A DNA stretch of 64,000 nucleotides, from positions 930,001 through 994,000 of the forward strand of contig OX359191.1 of NCBI GenBank assembly GCA_947172415.1, given 5' to 3'. Positions 19,401 to 31,623 of the stretch are shown here, in pieces. How positions within the stretch are numbered: position 1 is the stretch's first letter; every line of letters starts with the position of its first letter. The notes below the pieces were generated by a model. That model ran no database searches and was not told where the DNA came from. It saw nothing but the letters and a program-made list of their open reading frames with translations. Origin of the DNA: Chondrosia reniformis (Eukaryota; Porifera; Demospongiae; Chondrillida; Chondrillidae). A program made the position numbers and the translations under genes.

Positions 19401-22400
19401 CAGTTAACTGCAGTATGTTCCATATTTATTTTATTAAAGTTAGACAAGTTAGTTTTAAATTCATTTTCACTTGTCTGATCTCTTTCCTAATCAAGAAAGC
19501 TTAAATTTTCAACCTGTTTATTCCTATTTGAGTTTTAAATAGAATTAAATATACACTTGACATACTGTAAGTGAATAGTTTCAATTTAACGTCTGCAGAA
19601 AAGCTCAAAGCTCAAAGAAGGAAAAGCTAAATCACTAGGTTCTCTATAATACCTTTTCTAGTACGTACATCCGACTCATTAATACTGCCCCTCCAAATAA
19701 TGCTATTGCCATTGAGAGCATTAAGATATGGATTGCTAGCCTAATTAAAAACTAATTATTTATTGTCCTAAATTACAACGTAAGTGTAAAGATGAAGCTT
19801 TGCATTACTTACGTAATTTTTGTTTATATTAAAGAAATTACACTTAGAGGTCACGCTTAATGCTTTAATACTTTATACACAAATACGTATAGGGCAAATA
19901 TATGGACATTAATTTTGACTTTAAAGCGGATCCCCTGGGAGGTCACATCAAGACGTACCTCTTGGAGAAGGCAAGAGTGATCAGCCAACAGGAGGGAGAG
20001 AGGAGCTTCCACATCTTCTATCAAGTGAGCATGACTTGCATGTGACCTGAGCATGGATATTGCTCAACTTTAGAATAGTACATGTAAAGAGAAGGTTATA
20101 TGAGTATGGACGATAGCTTTCATGGTGTCAGACAGCGTATTGCACATACTCGAGGCTGTTGGTTACCTAATGTTCAGCAATCCAGTTCTGTCCTTTAAGT
20201 TGTTTTTCTGGGTCACATCTGAAGACACATTAAGTTACTAAAACCTTTAATGCTTAAAGGCAGTGGCTTCCTCTAGAGAAGGCCAACTCAAAGTAGTAGC
20301 ATTGAAGCACTGAAGCCAATAAATGTTCAAACAAATAAATGTGTCTTTAAAAGGTGGCAAACAGGTAAATTTAGCCAGAAATACATATTTTAAACATTTT
20401 TTAGAAGGCCTGAGATAAAAATGACTCTCTCTCATGTATTTCTGATCAAATTAATAAATCAGTTTGTTCCTAATGTAGCGTCTTCTTCATGGTATGTGTT
20501 ATCTGCTTGCTTCCTCAGGTGCTAGGAGGGTTGGACGATCAGACATTGGCCTCACTACAGCTGCAGAGAAACCCAGCTCAGTACAGGTACTTGAAGGGAG
20601 GTGGAGAGGCCAGTGTCATCACACGACACGATAAGGCACTGTTTGATAAAGTCAGATATGCAATGAAGGTCAGCACCAGCCAATGGGAATAGGACAAACT
20701 AGTTTGTGTAGCTTTGTGAGTGTGGATAATTTCCTTCAAAGTCATCTAAGCTACGTAGTATGGTGAACCTTCTTCTGATTGTTAATTCATGATCTGATTT
20801 ATGACCTAACCGACTATTTGTTATTTGTCCTGTACTTCACAGTATGTACCTATTTCTTCACCTTTCTCTTTCCATCAAGTCCCATCTAACCACCTTTCTC
20901 TTTCATCAAGCCTTTTTTTCCATTCCTGTGCAGTCGATGAAGTTTTCCCCAGATGAGCAGACAGCTATTTGGAAGATTATAGCCGCCATAATGCATCTGG
21001 GAAATGTGGACCTGGTGGCCAACCATGACGGAGAGACATCGTCTGTCGCCAACATGACTCAACTGGAACCCATAGCTAACCTCTTAGGTACTGTATCCAT
21101 ATTTCTGTATGGGAGGGGGGGGTAGGATGAGCTGAGAAGTACCAGTATGATATAGTGCAGTAGTTGAGCAGGCTTACTTATTTAGCTTAGTAGCTTAGTG
21201 GTACCATGAGCTATAGCAGTTATTAGGTGGCACTGCTGATTGACTGGTATTATACGTAGGTAATTATTATATATTTATATATTTATATTACGTAGGTATA
21301 TATCTGTCATGATATATATACAAGTATTATATATATGTATATGTGTATGTACGTATGTGTAGGTACTAAGGCACAGTTGATAGCAGAAGGACTTACCAAA
21401 AGGACCTTGGCTACGAGAGGGGAGGTACTGGTGGCCAATCTGAAAGCATCACTGGCCACTTATACGAGAGATGCTATGGCAAAGGTGCAGTCTATAGCTA
21501 AATTATGCAATCAGTACATGTGACTAGATTATGCAATCAGTACATGTGACTAGATTATGCAATCAGTACATGTGACTAGATTATGCAATCAGCATATTTG
21601 AACATATGTAGCTGTAGTACTGGATCTTCTCAAGTTGAACAGCAGATTTAGTATGTAGTATTATAGTATGTATGTTATATACGTATATACGTATATATCA
21701 GTATTATAGTGTCATGATGCATACATCATTCAACATGTCTGCATACATATAGGCCATTCAATATGTCTGATAATATGTATGTACGTTGTATAGGCCATTC
21801 TGCATATTATGTACGTTACATAGGCTATGTATCAGAGGCTGTTTGATTGGGTTGTGAGAAAGGTTAATGACTCAGTGGAAATGGAGGATTCCGGTGTGGA
21901 GAGTATTGTCATCGGTGTACTAGATATTTATGGCTTTGAGATCTTCAAGTTAAACAGCTTTGAGCAGTTCTGCATAAACTACTGCAATGAGAAGCTGCAG
22001 CAGCTCTTCATTAAACTGGTTCTGAAGAGAGAACAGGTACGTACAAATGTATACAGAAAGTATCTGTTCAGCTGACATCATGTGATACGGGGTCATCAAA
22101 TAGAATTCTAGCGTCAAGTATGTACTTGATCCGCTAGGCCTTTTACGGTAAAATAGACGTACGTACGTACGTAGGAAATGGTGTTTTAGATTACAGTAGA
22201 GCTACATATATAATCTAGTACGTATGTATGTAGTCACAGTAGCTTAGTGAACCCAATAACCAGTATTAGTATGTACAGCCATTAGAAACATTTTGTTCTC
22301 TAAGCATGTCAGCATTCTGCTATTTAAGGATTAGGGTTAGGACGTAACCTCTGAAAGTGAATTATTGCACTCATTTTCATCTCCTTGCCAATCCCTAATC

Positions 22401-25400
22401 TAGGGACTAAAAATAATAAAAGTGTTTGTACAGTACGTGTGTGTAGTATCTTCATGCATGCGTAGTTGAAAACACCATTTTCCTAATGTAATGGTTGACA
22501 TCATTAAGGAAAGTAAAGGAAGAGGAATAGTTAGAATAGACTATTTTCCTAGATCTGCGTACATACAGTATATACGTACGTATTACACTATAGAGCTTTG
22601 GATGAGGATACAGTTTCATAGCAGCTTCTTCTAACAAAGCTGTGTAGCAATAGTTCACCATAGTACTAAACAATAATTTCTTTCTTTCTCAATTACTATC
22701 ATAATAGGTTGTATACAAAAATGTTGGATTTTGGTACTGGTCCTTTTAATATATCACATTGTGTTGGCTTTATGCTGCGTTAGAAGGACACCATTAAGCA
22801 ATGATAACATAGATTCGTACATATGGACATACGAACAGAATTTCTTAGTATGTTTACATAAAAACTGATTAACAATTGTTCACTTTGTCATATTTGTAGG
22901 AGGAGTACGAGAGGGAGGGAATAGAGTGGGTCCATATAGACTACTTCAACAATGAGACAATCTGTAAGCTAATTGACGGGAGTCCGCAGGGAATATTCAA
23001 CATTATGGATGAGGAGTGTCTGAGACCTGGAGAGGATAATGATGAGGTGGGTGTGGTCATGGCAACGGGGGCGTGGTCCAGGATCAAGGAGGTGTAGTCA
23101 AAGGCCATGGGGGTGTGGTCATAGATCATTCACAATTGTGGGGGTGTGGTCAAGGATTATTGGTATAATCGATGATTGAGGGGGGCGTGGTCATGTCTGT
23201 GTATATGTTGATTAGATTCAATGGCACTAATGCTCATCTTCCTCCTCCTGTGCAGCGCATCCTCATTCACATGGACAAGGTGCACATTAAGCATGATCAC
23301 TACTCCTCAAATGCCAAAGGAGTGAAGGACCTGAGAAGAGGGGAGGAGTTCAGAGTGAGTTCTGTAGTGTTCATCTTCATCAGTTGTCAGGAGCATACAG
23401 CCTGGGAGTATGTTTCTTATTTAATATTGCGTACATAACATACAAGTATTCAATTTAATAGGACTTTGGTCCTCCAGCCAAAGTTAGACTTGCGTAGGTC
23501 ACTTGGTTGATTGGCATAATACTTTCCAGTAATTTTTTTTTGCTTATCATCTTAGCCTTTGCACAGGCCAAGTGCAATTAACTCTCATTGTTCAAGTATT
23601 CACAGTATATGATGTGGTATATACATACATACATAATATATGTACAGTGTGTGATAATGCTAATGTGACAGTATGTATACTCTACATAACAAGATCAAGG
23701 AAGATTAGGGGAAAGGGGAAGTTATCTACGTACATACAGGTGTGAGTGCTCCCACCAGTTAATGGGACACGTCTTGATGCATACAGCATTTGTGAGGGGC
23801 CAACATGTAAAAACATGTACATATACATGTTTTCTAATGCAGTAGTAATGGTTTCATGTCTCTTGGCACAGATATTGCACTATGCTGGAGATGTGACATA
23901 TTCGGTGCTGAACTTCATGGACAAGAACAAAGATACCTTCTTCCAGGACTTGAAGAGGTTGCTATTTGGATGCAAACTGAAGCTTCTTCAAGAAATGTGG
24001 CCCGAGGTACTATTGGTATAGATATGTACATCCAAGTATACGTACGTACATGCACATTATATACAATATAAAAATGAACGGATACATATAAAAATCAAGA
24101 GAAAATGAACAGAAACTTGTAGAAATTATTACAAAATCAATAAATATTGTATGTATATATAAAATCTATTACAAAAGGAAATGAGAACCTTCGTATAGAA
24201 ATCATGCAAACAGAAGACAGTAGAAAATAATGGTATGCTTTAGAGGTACTAAATGAATAAATATCAGTTTAATACCATAAGATGTTGTGGTTACAGCCCA
24301 GTGCACTAGAGTTGTTAACTACTGTGTTAAATAACTAGTTGGAGTAGGAATGCTATTTGAGAAGTGTAGTTGAATTAACATGAAAAGGTAGTTAATAGAA
24401 CATAACCCATTCAAAGGCTATGATTGCAATATGAATTTAGTGTAAAATTTCTAGTAATTATTCATATTTTTGGATTAATATGAATGTATGTAAGTGGTTA
24501 TGGAGGGCTGTTTTCAAGTTTTCCTTCTACGTACCTCACCTCTTCAGTGTATCAATGCATGGATTATTGATTACTGTTTTGTTACACGCATATGTAGGGT
24601 GCTAATCCAATTGGAGAAGTTACTAAGCGACCAATCACAGCTGGTACTGCCTTTAAGAACTCAATGATAGAGCTTGTCAACCAGTTGGAAGAGAAGGTAC
24701 AAATCCCTCCCTGCCACCTTCACCTCCCTGCCACCTCCACCTCCCTGCCACCTCCACCTCCCTCTACCTTCACCTCTCTGCCACCTTTACCTCCCTCTAC
24801 CTTCACCTCCCTCTACCTTCACCTCTCTACCACCTCCACCTCCCTCTACCTTCACCTCCCTGCCACCTCCACCTCCCTGCCACCTCCACCTCCCTGCCAC
24901 CTCCACCTCCCTGCCACCTCCACCTCCCTGCCACCTCCACCTCCCTGCCACCTCCACCTCCCTGCCACCTTCACCTCCCTGCCACCTCCACCTCCCTGCC
25001 ACCTCCACCTCCCTCTACCTTCACCTCTCTGCCACCTCCACCTCCCTCTACCTTCACCTCTCTGCCACCTCCACCTCCATCTACCTTCACCTCTCTGCCA
25101 CCTTTACCTCCCTCCCTCCCTACTACCTTAGGAGCCACATTACGTTCGTTGCATCAAGCCAAACAACTTCAAGAGATCATCTGAGTTTGATCGTGACCTC
25201 TGCCTTCATCAGGTACTGTAGCTTCAAGTCGTATACGTATGTTAATATGGCCTATGACTGAGTGTGTGACAAGTATCTTATTTCAGTGCATATGTATACA
25301 AGTTGTCTGTGTGTGTGTTAATGTCATTCTTTTTATGTATATAGGTTAGATATCTGGGCTTGATTGAAAATGTCCGCGTGAGAAGGGCTGGCTATGCGTA

Positions 25401-28400
25401 CAGACAGAAGTATGAGCTGTTCATGCACAGGTACAAGTTCATCTGCCCCTCCTGCTGGCCCTGCCCAAAGAATGGACCCAAGGAGGGTACGAAGGAGCTG
25501 ATGCAATACTACAATCTCATGGTAGGCCAAAATGGTGATCAATGCTGTTTTACGTAAACGGTTTCACTGTTCAACTCTTCTTTAGAAAGTGGTAACTTTT
25601 GGCAAGACCAAGATATTTATCCAGAACCCACGGACTCTGTTTAAGATGGAGAGAGAAAGAGACCGACATTTGCCCAAAGTGGTAGGTCTGGCTGCCCGTG
25701 TCTAGTGCATATATACAATACGGCTTTTAGTACCTGTAACCGTATGTGCGTACGTACATGGACCACTACGTTTACTCACCATATTATATATTTATTTATA
25801 TGTCCGTACGTGACACTCAGCAGTGAAGGCTGTACCGTAACTATAAATATTTATGGTTGATATTCAAATAATTTAAATAAGTTGTTTGTGCAAGAATGTG
25901 GATCTGTCAGTGGCAGTTGCCCCTTATACGTACTTATATGTACATACATACAGTACCAGTATATATACGTACGTATAATACGTATATATACCAATATATA
26001 TTACGTACATATATATGCAGTACGTATCTGACATGTCTGACGTGGTTGGTATGCCATAGGTGTTGATCCTCCAAAAGTGGTGGAGAGGTGTACGTGTGAG
26101 GCTCTGGTTGAAGAGGACTAAAGCCGTCACCTTGATTGCTCTCACCTTTAGGTAAGTCTAGATGTGTTCGTTTGTGTATAAAAAGGTGGGTACTTCAAGA
26201 TCTGAAGCTGATCTTAAAACTTTGATGTCTTTATCATTCATCTACTGTAAAGTGAAATCCAGAGTTGAGTGATGAAGATTTCATCCGTTCAGTTTCTAAT
26301 GATGTAACATACGTAATAGAAGCTGCACCTTACATCATATACGTACGTATGTAGTTCTGTATATTAAACAGTACAAGACTTTAGTCACACTGCTGCAGGC
26401 TTGAAAAAGCATTGAAATCCACAACCTCTGCATAGAGAGTAGTAGTTTATACAGATCATATAAGGTAGAACACATGGCCTACCAATTACCTTTTCACACC
26501 ATAGTAAAAATGATGCATATATCTACTTACGTGTATATAACTTTATGAGCCTTGCCTATCATTAACTGGGTAGTACTTCCTAGGTGAGCAATGTATGTAA
26601 AATATTTTAGATTCCACTTACCTATTTGAGCATTTGAACATGTAATTAAGGTCCTAAAAGGTTGTTAAAAGGTGTTTCTTTCTGAGCATGTAATTAAGGT
26701 CCTAAAAGGTTGTTAAAAGGTGTTTCTTTCTGAGCATGTAATTAAGGTCCTAAAAGGTTGTTAAAAGGTGTTTCTTTCCACAGGAATTACAAGACCAAGC
26801 GTTGGTTTCGTAGAGTGGTCAGTGCATTCAGTAATGTGAGGAACCAAATGGACTATGGAAAGTCCATTGCATGGCCAAATCCGCCACCAGTTTTGAGGGT
26901 AGGTTGAATCTATAAGTGTACCTTGAAACCTTTCACTATTTTATTTAAGAGTATCACAAGGGGGAGGGGGTGATATTATAGTGACATATTTGAGAGGGCA
27001 ACGTACGTAGTTTAATTACTAAAAATGGGTCATTTGATTTTCTTCAAGGGGACAACTTATTTTTAAGGGGCAAAAATACCCCTGCCCCCCTCCCCCCTAA
27101 AAGAAAACCTTCAGAAATGTCACATACATACATCACTCCTTGCTCTGAAATATGTGAATGTATATCTACTACCAGTGGTCAGAGTTTACTGATTAATTTG
27201 TGCTTATATGTACAAATGTGCCTCTCCAGAAAGGAATGCAGTACTGCCAGCAAATATACAATAATTGGAAAGCAAGGATGATTGTTAACGATATCCCAAT
27301 TGAGAAAATGGTGGAACTGAGATTAAAGTGCATTATTTGCGATAAAGTGAGCGGCAAAAAGGTTGGGTGGGGCTATGAGAAGGAATGGCTAGGGAACGCC
27401 CTTCAAGAAAGGCCCAATCCTTCACAATCTCAGTTTGCAGCTGCTGTAAGCATATTCATAGATCAAGTACTCTCTGAGATACATACTGTCAGCTACATAT
27501 GTGTACATGTATGTAGTTGGGAGACCTTCAGACTCTGAACAGAGACAACAAGTGCTACTACTCTGGTACTGTGGAGAAGCTAAATAGAAGCCTAAAGACA
27601 GACAGAAGAATCTATGTAGTAACAGACTCCAGGTTCTACAGGATGGATGAGCGATTTACAATGAAGAAGAAGCGTCCAGTGGAGTTCAGTGGAGTGACTG
27701 GTATCTCCATGTCTAGTGGCAGAGATCAAGGAGTAGTCATTCATTGTGCCGTAAGCAGCTGAGCATTCTTCTTGAATTAGGTGTATATGTACGTACCTAA
27801 TGTATTTACATGTATTTACAGCCATATCCATACGTACGTATATGCGTCTTTATACATACGTATGTACTTGCGTACATAAATAATCTATACAATACCATTC
27901 TCCTAAGACATCAATTTGAGGCTATACTTAGAGTAGACTGTTTCCTAGACTACGTATTGCTAAGGGAAAACCCCTAGAGCTTTGGGTGAGGATGCAACTT
28001 CATAAAAGTTTTCATCCTTTTTCTACTCGGTCAGGTATATTTTCTGTAGCTTTCCTGTACAATATGATTGCTGTATTATAAGTAATTAGGGTTGCCATTT
28101 GGTTAGATGTCATCCTTCTCTTATAGTGTGAAATAGTTATAGTTTACATGGTTTCTGGCTGATGTCTAAAATATTTTCATATAAACCTACGTATATTGGA
28201 GATATACACTCTCTTTAAAAGCACGACATTTTCAACTATTAGTCCTGGGTTAATGAAATAGGGTGTACACATTTGGTTAAGCTATACTTGCTGATTAATA
28301 GGTTTTATTAAATTGTTGAGATAGTTGTCCAGTACTTATAACTCTATCCCACCAACCCACTCTGAATTTGGAACATAGGTGAAATTCTCAGCCACTTATC

Positions 28401-29484
28401 TGGAGATTTACCTTCTGATCTGACAGATTTATTGATTAGTTAATAGATACTTGGCTCCTATATTTGTTCAACTTTTAGTGATTTACTATGCCTCAACGTA
28501 AACAGCTTCATTCTTGAGAAAGATAGCCTAGACTTTGAGATTTAAAAGCAAACGTAAAGCAGTAACTATTAAGTGATTCTACCTTTAAATTATCCAAATC
28601 TCACGAACCTACATATACGTATACCTGTGTATACCCATAAGAAAGTACATATATTTGTGTATACCATATACATACCTATGTATGTATGTAATAAGTATTG
28701 TTCATTCAACATGGCCTTGTCCAACTTTTCTTTAACTTCAATTCATGTTGTATGCTTTATTTTGTATCCACTGACCAATCACTTTACCACTTATTAATAT
28801 GCAGCCAGAGTATGGTGGTGATTGTGTGTGTTATGTAACTGACAACCGACCAGCGGCAGAACTGGCAGCAGCTTTGTGTTTTGCTTGCAAGAGGAGGACA
28901 GGGAAACTCATTCCAATAACAATTTCGGATAACATTGACTACAGGTACATACGTACGTACGTACATATGTTTAAATTGGTGGTACTTTAGCATGCACCAC
29001 TTATGTAGCTGTTACATAAAAGTGGTATTCATTAACTTTAATCTATCTATCTATCTATCTATCTATGCTACACTTACGTATGTAGTGGTTTTATAAAGCG
29101 CTACTTAGTTGAATGATGGTAGAAGATGTGTTGTGTAATGGTATAGCTGTTATGTATATAGACAATGTGTAACAGTAGCCCTGATCGTGATCACACTACT
29201 CAGGATGGGTTTCACAGAGGATATCCCTAAATACTTTTCATACCTAATAAGGATTCTATTGTGTGATAAATTTATGTTCTAGACAGATATGCCACACATA
29301 TCCAGTCCTGTCACCTTAGTAACAATGTCATCAAGGTCTCTTCTCTTACATTTCAATTTCATAAAACAGTGATTCATAATTCTGTAGAATATCTGGCAAG
29401 GCAAAGGGCTTATCATTCAGACAGGGGCCAACTGGTTTTCAGAAGGTAGATGGCTCCAGAGCAGTTCTCCAATGGAGTGAATAG
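16418..29484 (+). CDS. MYO1D: Short-tailed class I myosin, MYO1D-like, complete, 20 exons
   Basis: Single-headed actin motor that binds membranes, 992 aa. Exons: 16418-16715, 18809-18990, 19893-20024, 20519-20668, 20934-21087, 21363-21484, 21824-22036, 22900-23046, 23256-23354, 23872-24006, 24598-24696, 25132-25212, 25345-25521, 25586-25681, 26060-26151, 26784-26898, 27230-27445, 27517-27750, 28805-28944, 29388-29484. All phases agree. P-loop GESGAGKT is at 100-107, switch [10 protein letters not shown] at 152-160 and switch II DIYGFE at 380-385. The relay and converter are typical: YAGDVTYSV and [14 protein letters not shown]. Two IQ motifs lie at about 696-745, followed by a basic TH1 tail (765-992) with a PH-like core. 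There is no SH3 or proline-rich TH2, so it is a short-tailed class I myosin. The N-terminus matches MYO1D/MYO1G better than MYO1A/B. Class assignment rests on reading by eye. Confidence 0.93.
16716..18808 (+). other. Large first intron of the myosin gene
   Basis: 2.1-kb intron splitting the codon for the first P-loop glycine. It is the longest intron in the gene and a likely place for regulatory sequence. Open frames at 17777-17968 and 17991-18374 have no recognisable domain. A CCACACCC/GACCACGCCC cluster lies at 18708-18740. Confidence 0.5.
21504..21595. repeat. 26-bp tandem repeat in myosin intron
   Basis: ATTATGCAATCAGTACATG units, 26-bp period, about 3.5 copies directly after the exon ending at 21484. 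Confidence 0.85.
22500..22640 (-). repeat. Dispersed repeat family, inverted copy
   Basis: On the minus strand it reads GTATCCTCATCCAAAGCTCT, the core of the family seen at 14072 and 33668. It lies inside a myosin intron. Ends are not defined. Confidence 0.5.
23050..23200. repeat. Degenerate GGGGGYGTGGTC repeat in myosin intron
   Basis: GGGYGTGGTC (complement GACCACRCCC) occurs five to six times at irregular 20-50 bp spacing after the exon ending at 23046. The same word in the opposite strand is seen at 18708-18740. Confidence 0.7.
24707..25125. repeat. 17-bp CT-rich minisatellite filling a myosin intron
   Basis: CCTGCCACCTCCACCTC is repeated about 25 times with CTCTACCTTCACCTCC variants, filling almost all of the intron 24697-25131. 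The frame of the preceding exon stays open through the array and ends at the TAG of the splice acceptor itself. Confidence 0.95.
26636..26779. repeat. Three 48-bp repeats abutting a splice acceptor
   Basis: Three nearly identical 48-bp units with TGTAATTAAGGTCCTAAAAG at 26641, 26689 and 26737. Each unit ends in a pyrimidine tract (TTTCTTTC); the last feeds the CACAG acceptor at 26779-26783. Confidence 0.9.
26950..27105. repeat. G/C-run inverted repeat in myosin intron
   Basis: AAGGGGGAGGGGG near 26959 is mirrored by CCCCCCTCCCCCCT near 27085-27100, about 120 bp apart. It could be a small fold-back element; the G runs could also form a quadruplex. Confidence 0.5.
27895..28020 (-). repeat. Dispersed repeat family, inverted diverged copy
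   Basis: On the minus strand it reads GCATCCTCACCCAAAGCTCT then a TTCCCTTA segment, matching the family core seen at 14072 and 33668 with several changes. Confidence 0.45.
29041..29066. repeat. (ATCT)n microsatellite
   Basis: Six and a half perfect ATCT units in the last intron of the myosin gene. Confidence 0.95.
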
Positions 29485-30015
29485 TGTGTATGTATCCATC
29501 TCTAACTCTATTGTATATTATCCAATATAAGTTTTGAAAATGCCTTTATTGTGAACCTTTACATGCTGTAATTAAACTTTCTTTAGTGAATTTATTATTG
29601 TAGTATATTTATAGAGTATACGTATTTATTAATTTTATTATCAAAAGTATTAGCTTATCAGGTAAAATTGGTGAATCCCTCCTGGAAACTCAGTATGGAG
29701 TTATAGCATTCCCTATACTGTATTATGATATACAGTATTGTGGTATCCTCAGCTGGTATTCCTCACCTAAATATGAATGATTCAATTGCTTCAGCCAATA
29801 CGCATGTGACAGCTGTCATTTACATATATGTACGTATATATTTAATCCAGAGGTATTATTGAGCAACAGCAACATAAATTATTGATAATAGAACGTTTCA
29901 ACCCGTAGGTCTTCATCAGCAAAACAGTTTTCAGTCATGTTTGCTGATGAAGACCTACCAAGGCAAAAAAGGGACCATTATGCAGTTTTTTTAATTGGTA
30001 GGAATTGTTTGAGAT
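29485..30015. other. Intergenic between convergent genes, with inverted repeat
   Basis: 3' flanks of the myosin gene (+) and the first MABP-like gene (-). It contains a perfect 19-bp inverted repeat, GTAGGTCTTCATCAGCAAA at 29905-29923 and its complement at 29940-29958, with a 16-bp spacer. No gene is seen. Confidence 0.6.
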
Positions 30016-30459
30016 TTAGTTTAATGATTCCAGTTGATAACAGAGGTAAATATGGTCAGGACCAGATCCTTCATTGCAATTTTGTCCAATTCGAAGCATT
30101 TTTGGATTCCTTGGATACACATGAGGGGAGAACCCTGATACTGCTTGGATTGATTTGACAGCTGGGCAACCTGCTTGCCTTGTATAACAGATATAGATGA
30201 ACTTTGAACCCTTGCCATCATTTATATCTGCCTCCAGTTTGGTCCAGCCTCTCTGTATGTTGAAGTTTGGTTCTTCTCCAGCAAACACATTTATTCCAGT
30301 TATAGCCTCAGATTTGTTTTCCGTCTCCTTGTAAATCAGGAATACTGACTTTCCTTCTGATCCTGCGTTAAGGTCTGCATGGACCCTCTTATAACCATAA
30401 GGCAGGTCTGGTTCTATAGCATCTGTCACCACTATTTGAATGTCCGAGATATACGACAT
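30016..30459 (-). CDS. MABP-like beta-prism protein, intronless
   Basis: 147 aa, no signal peptide or membrane segment. Three internal repeats are visible. Each has a variant of [K/R]xxxDLNxGxxGxxIYLxY: YKRVHADLNAGSEGKSVFLIY at 23-43, WTKLEADIND...FIYICY in the middle and MLRIGQNCNEG...HIYLCY near the end. This three-fold pattern is the mark of the MABP (MVB12-associated beta-prism) domain, known from ESCRT-I MVB12 and DENN proteins and predicted to bind acidic membranes. The domain fills the whole protein here, so the biological role is unknown. The ATG at 30459 is preceded by TGTAGGC, which could be the acceptor of a 5' UTR intron. A diverged paralogue lies 1.2 kb upstream on the same strand. 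Confidence 0.75.
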   Translation of the reverse strand: MSYISDIQIVVTDAIEPDLPYGYKRVHADLNAGSEGKSVFLIYKETENKSEAITGINVFAGEEPNFNIQRGWTKLEADINDGKGSKFIYICYTRQAGCPAVKSIQAVSGFSPHVYPRNPKMLRIGQNCNEGSGPDHIYLCYQLESLN

Positions 30460-31623
30460 GCCTACATTTTAAATATACGTGTGTGTATGATAAATGTAGC
30501 AATTGGAAAGGCAAAATATTCTAGATATTCATATTTTTACTATTTTATTATAGTGCCTTTGTACAGTGTTTGTGTACTGTAACAGTAATTATATGTAATG
30601 AGAACTACAGGTACAACTACATATGTACATATATACCAAACCTTGATCGATGGTACAAAACTATACTATACCATCACTGGAATAATATACTATATACAAT
30701 ACTGTACTTCAGTCATTTGACTGGTTTGGTATGATACATATAGAGAGAGATAGAGAAGTACTTCAGCTACATATGTAGTCTATATATGTTCTGAAAACTA
30801 TAGTACTGATCACTGAAAAGCTGATCTACATAATAGAATTATAACTTATAACAACTTACCAGTCCACTGAAACTCTGTAAATTGCTTTTTTAAAATAGAT
30901 CTGTTTCGCCTTTCTTTAAAGAGTTATAGACTGTAGTATATATATATATACTGTATTTCAAAATTCTTGGATTATATATACAACTGTAGTTCTAAGGTTA
31001 ACTTCTACTTTATATATATAAAGCATGTCACACCTCGTAAATATCCACTGTAGTTTATTATGTTATTATACTGATGGCCACAGGATATATATCAATTATG
31101 ATCTTAATATGGCTAGGAATTTAGTGCCGTCATTGTTTGACTTCATTTTATACATTACTGGCATAGTTTCTGTAACAGCTAGATATACATCATTTCAACA
31201 TTAGGTTCCAAGTACGTACATACAAATTTTTCTATTATTGTGTGAAATGCAGGATGTTGCATATACTGTATGTACATTTTTATGTCCAGAAACAGTCTAT
31301 AGTTCATCCAACAAGCTAAGCCTATGAAAACCTACTTACCTAAGTATACTTACTGCATGTGTCATAAAATTGATTTCAGTTTAGTATATAAATATAACAT
31401 GTTCTAAACTTTTATGTTTTTATCCATATTCATATGAATGTGTGTAAGAATTTTCAAACACTATGCTATGTTTTTATAACCATACAAATTAACATTGTGT
31501 GTGTAGCATATATACGTATATACTATAAGCAGAAGTGAGTAAGCTACATTAAAGTTCCGTACACAGTTTTATGAAAATATTTGAAGGTGTACGTTGTATA
31601 GATTTATGGTCCCAACTGTTATA
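30460..31623. other. Intergenic between the two MABP-like genes
   Basis: AT-rich, with no coding frame. Its middle part is duplicated at 34206-34754. The segment near 30705-30740 resembles 32548-32590 upstream of the second MABP-like gene, as expected if gene and 5' flank were duplicated together. Confidence 0.6.
30783..31333 (+). repeat. Segmental duplication, copy 1
   Basis: About 550 bp that match 34206-34754 closely, with small indels. Shared runs include CTGAAAACTATAGTACTGAT and TTTAAAGAGTTATAGACTG. It covers the 5' flank of the first MABP-like gene. Confidence 0.85.

Noticed and set aside
22320-22345. Telomere-like GGATTAGGGTTAGG
   Set aside because: Only about two units in an intron; not an array.
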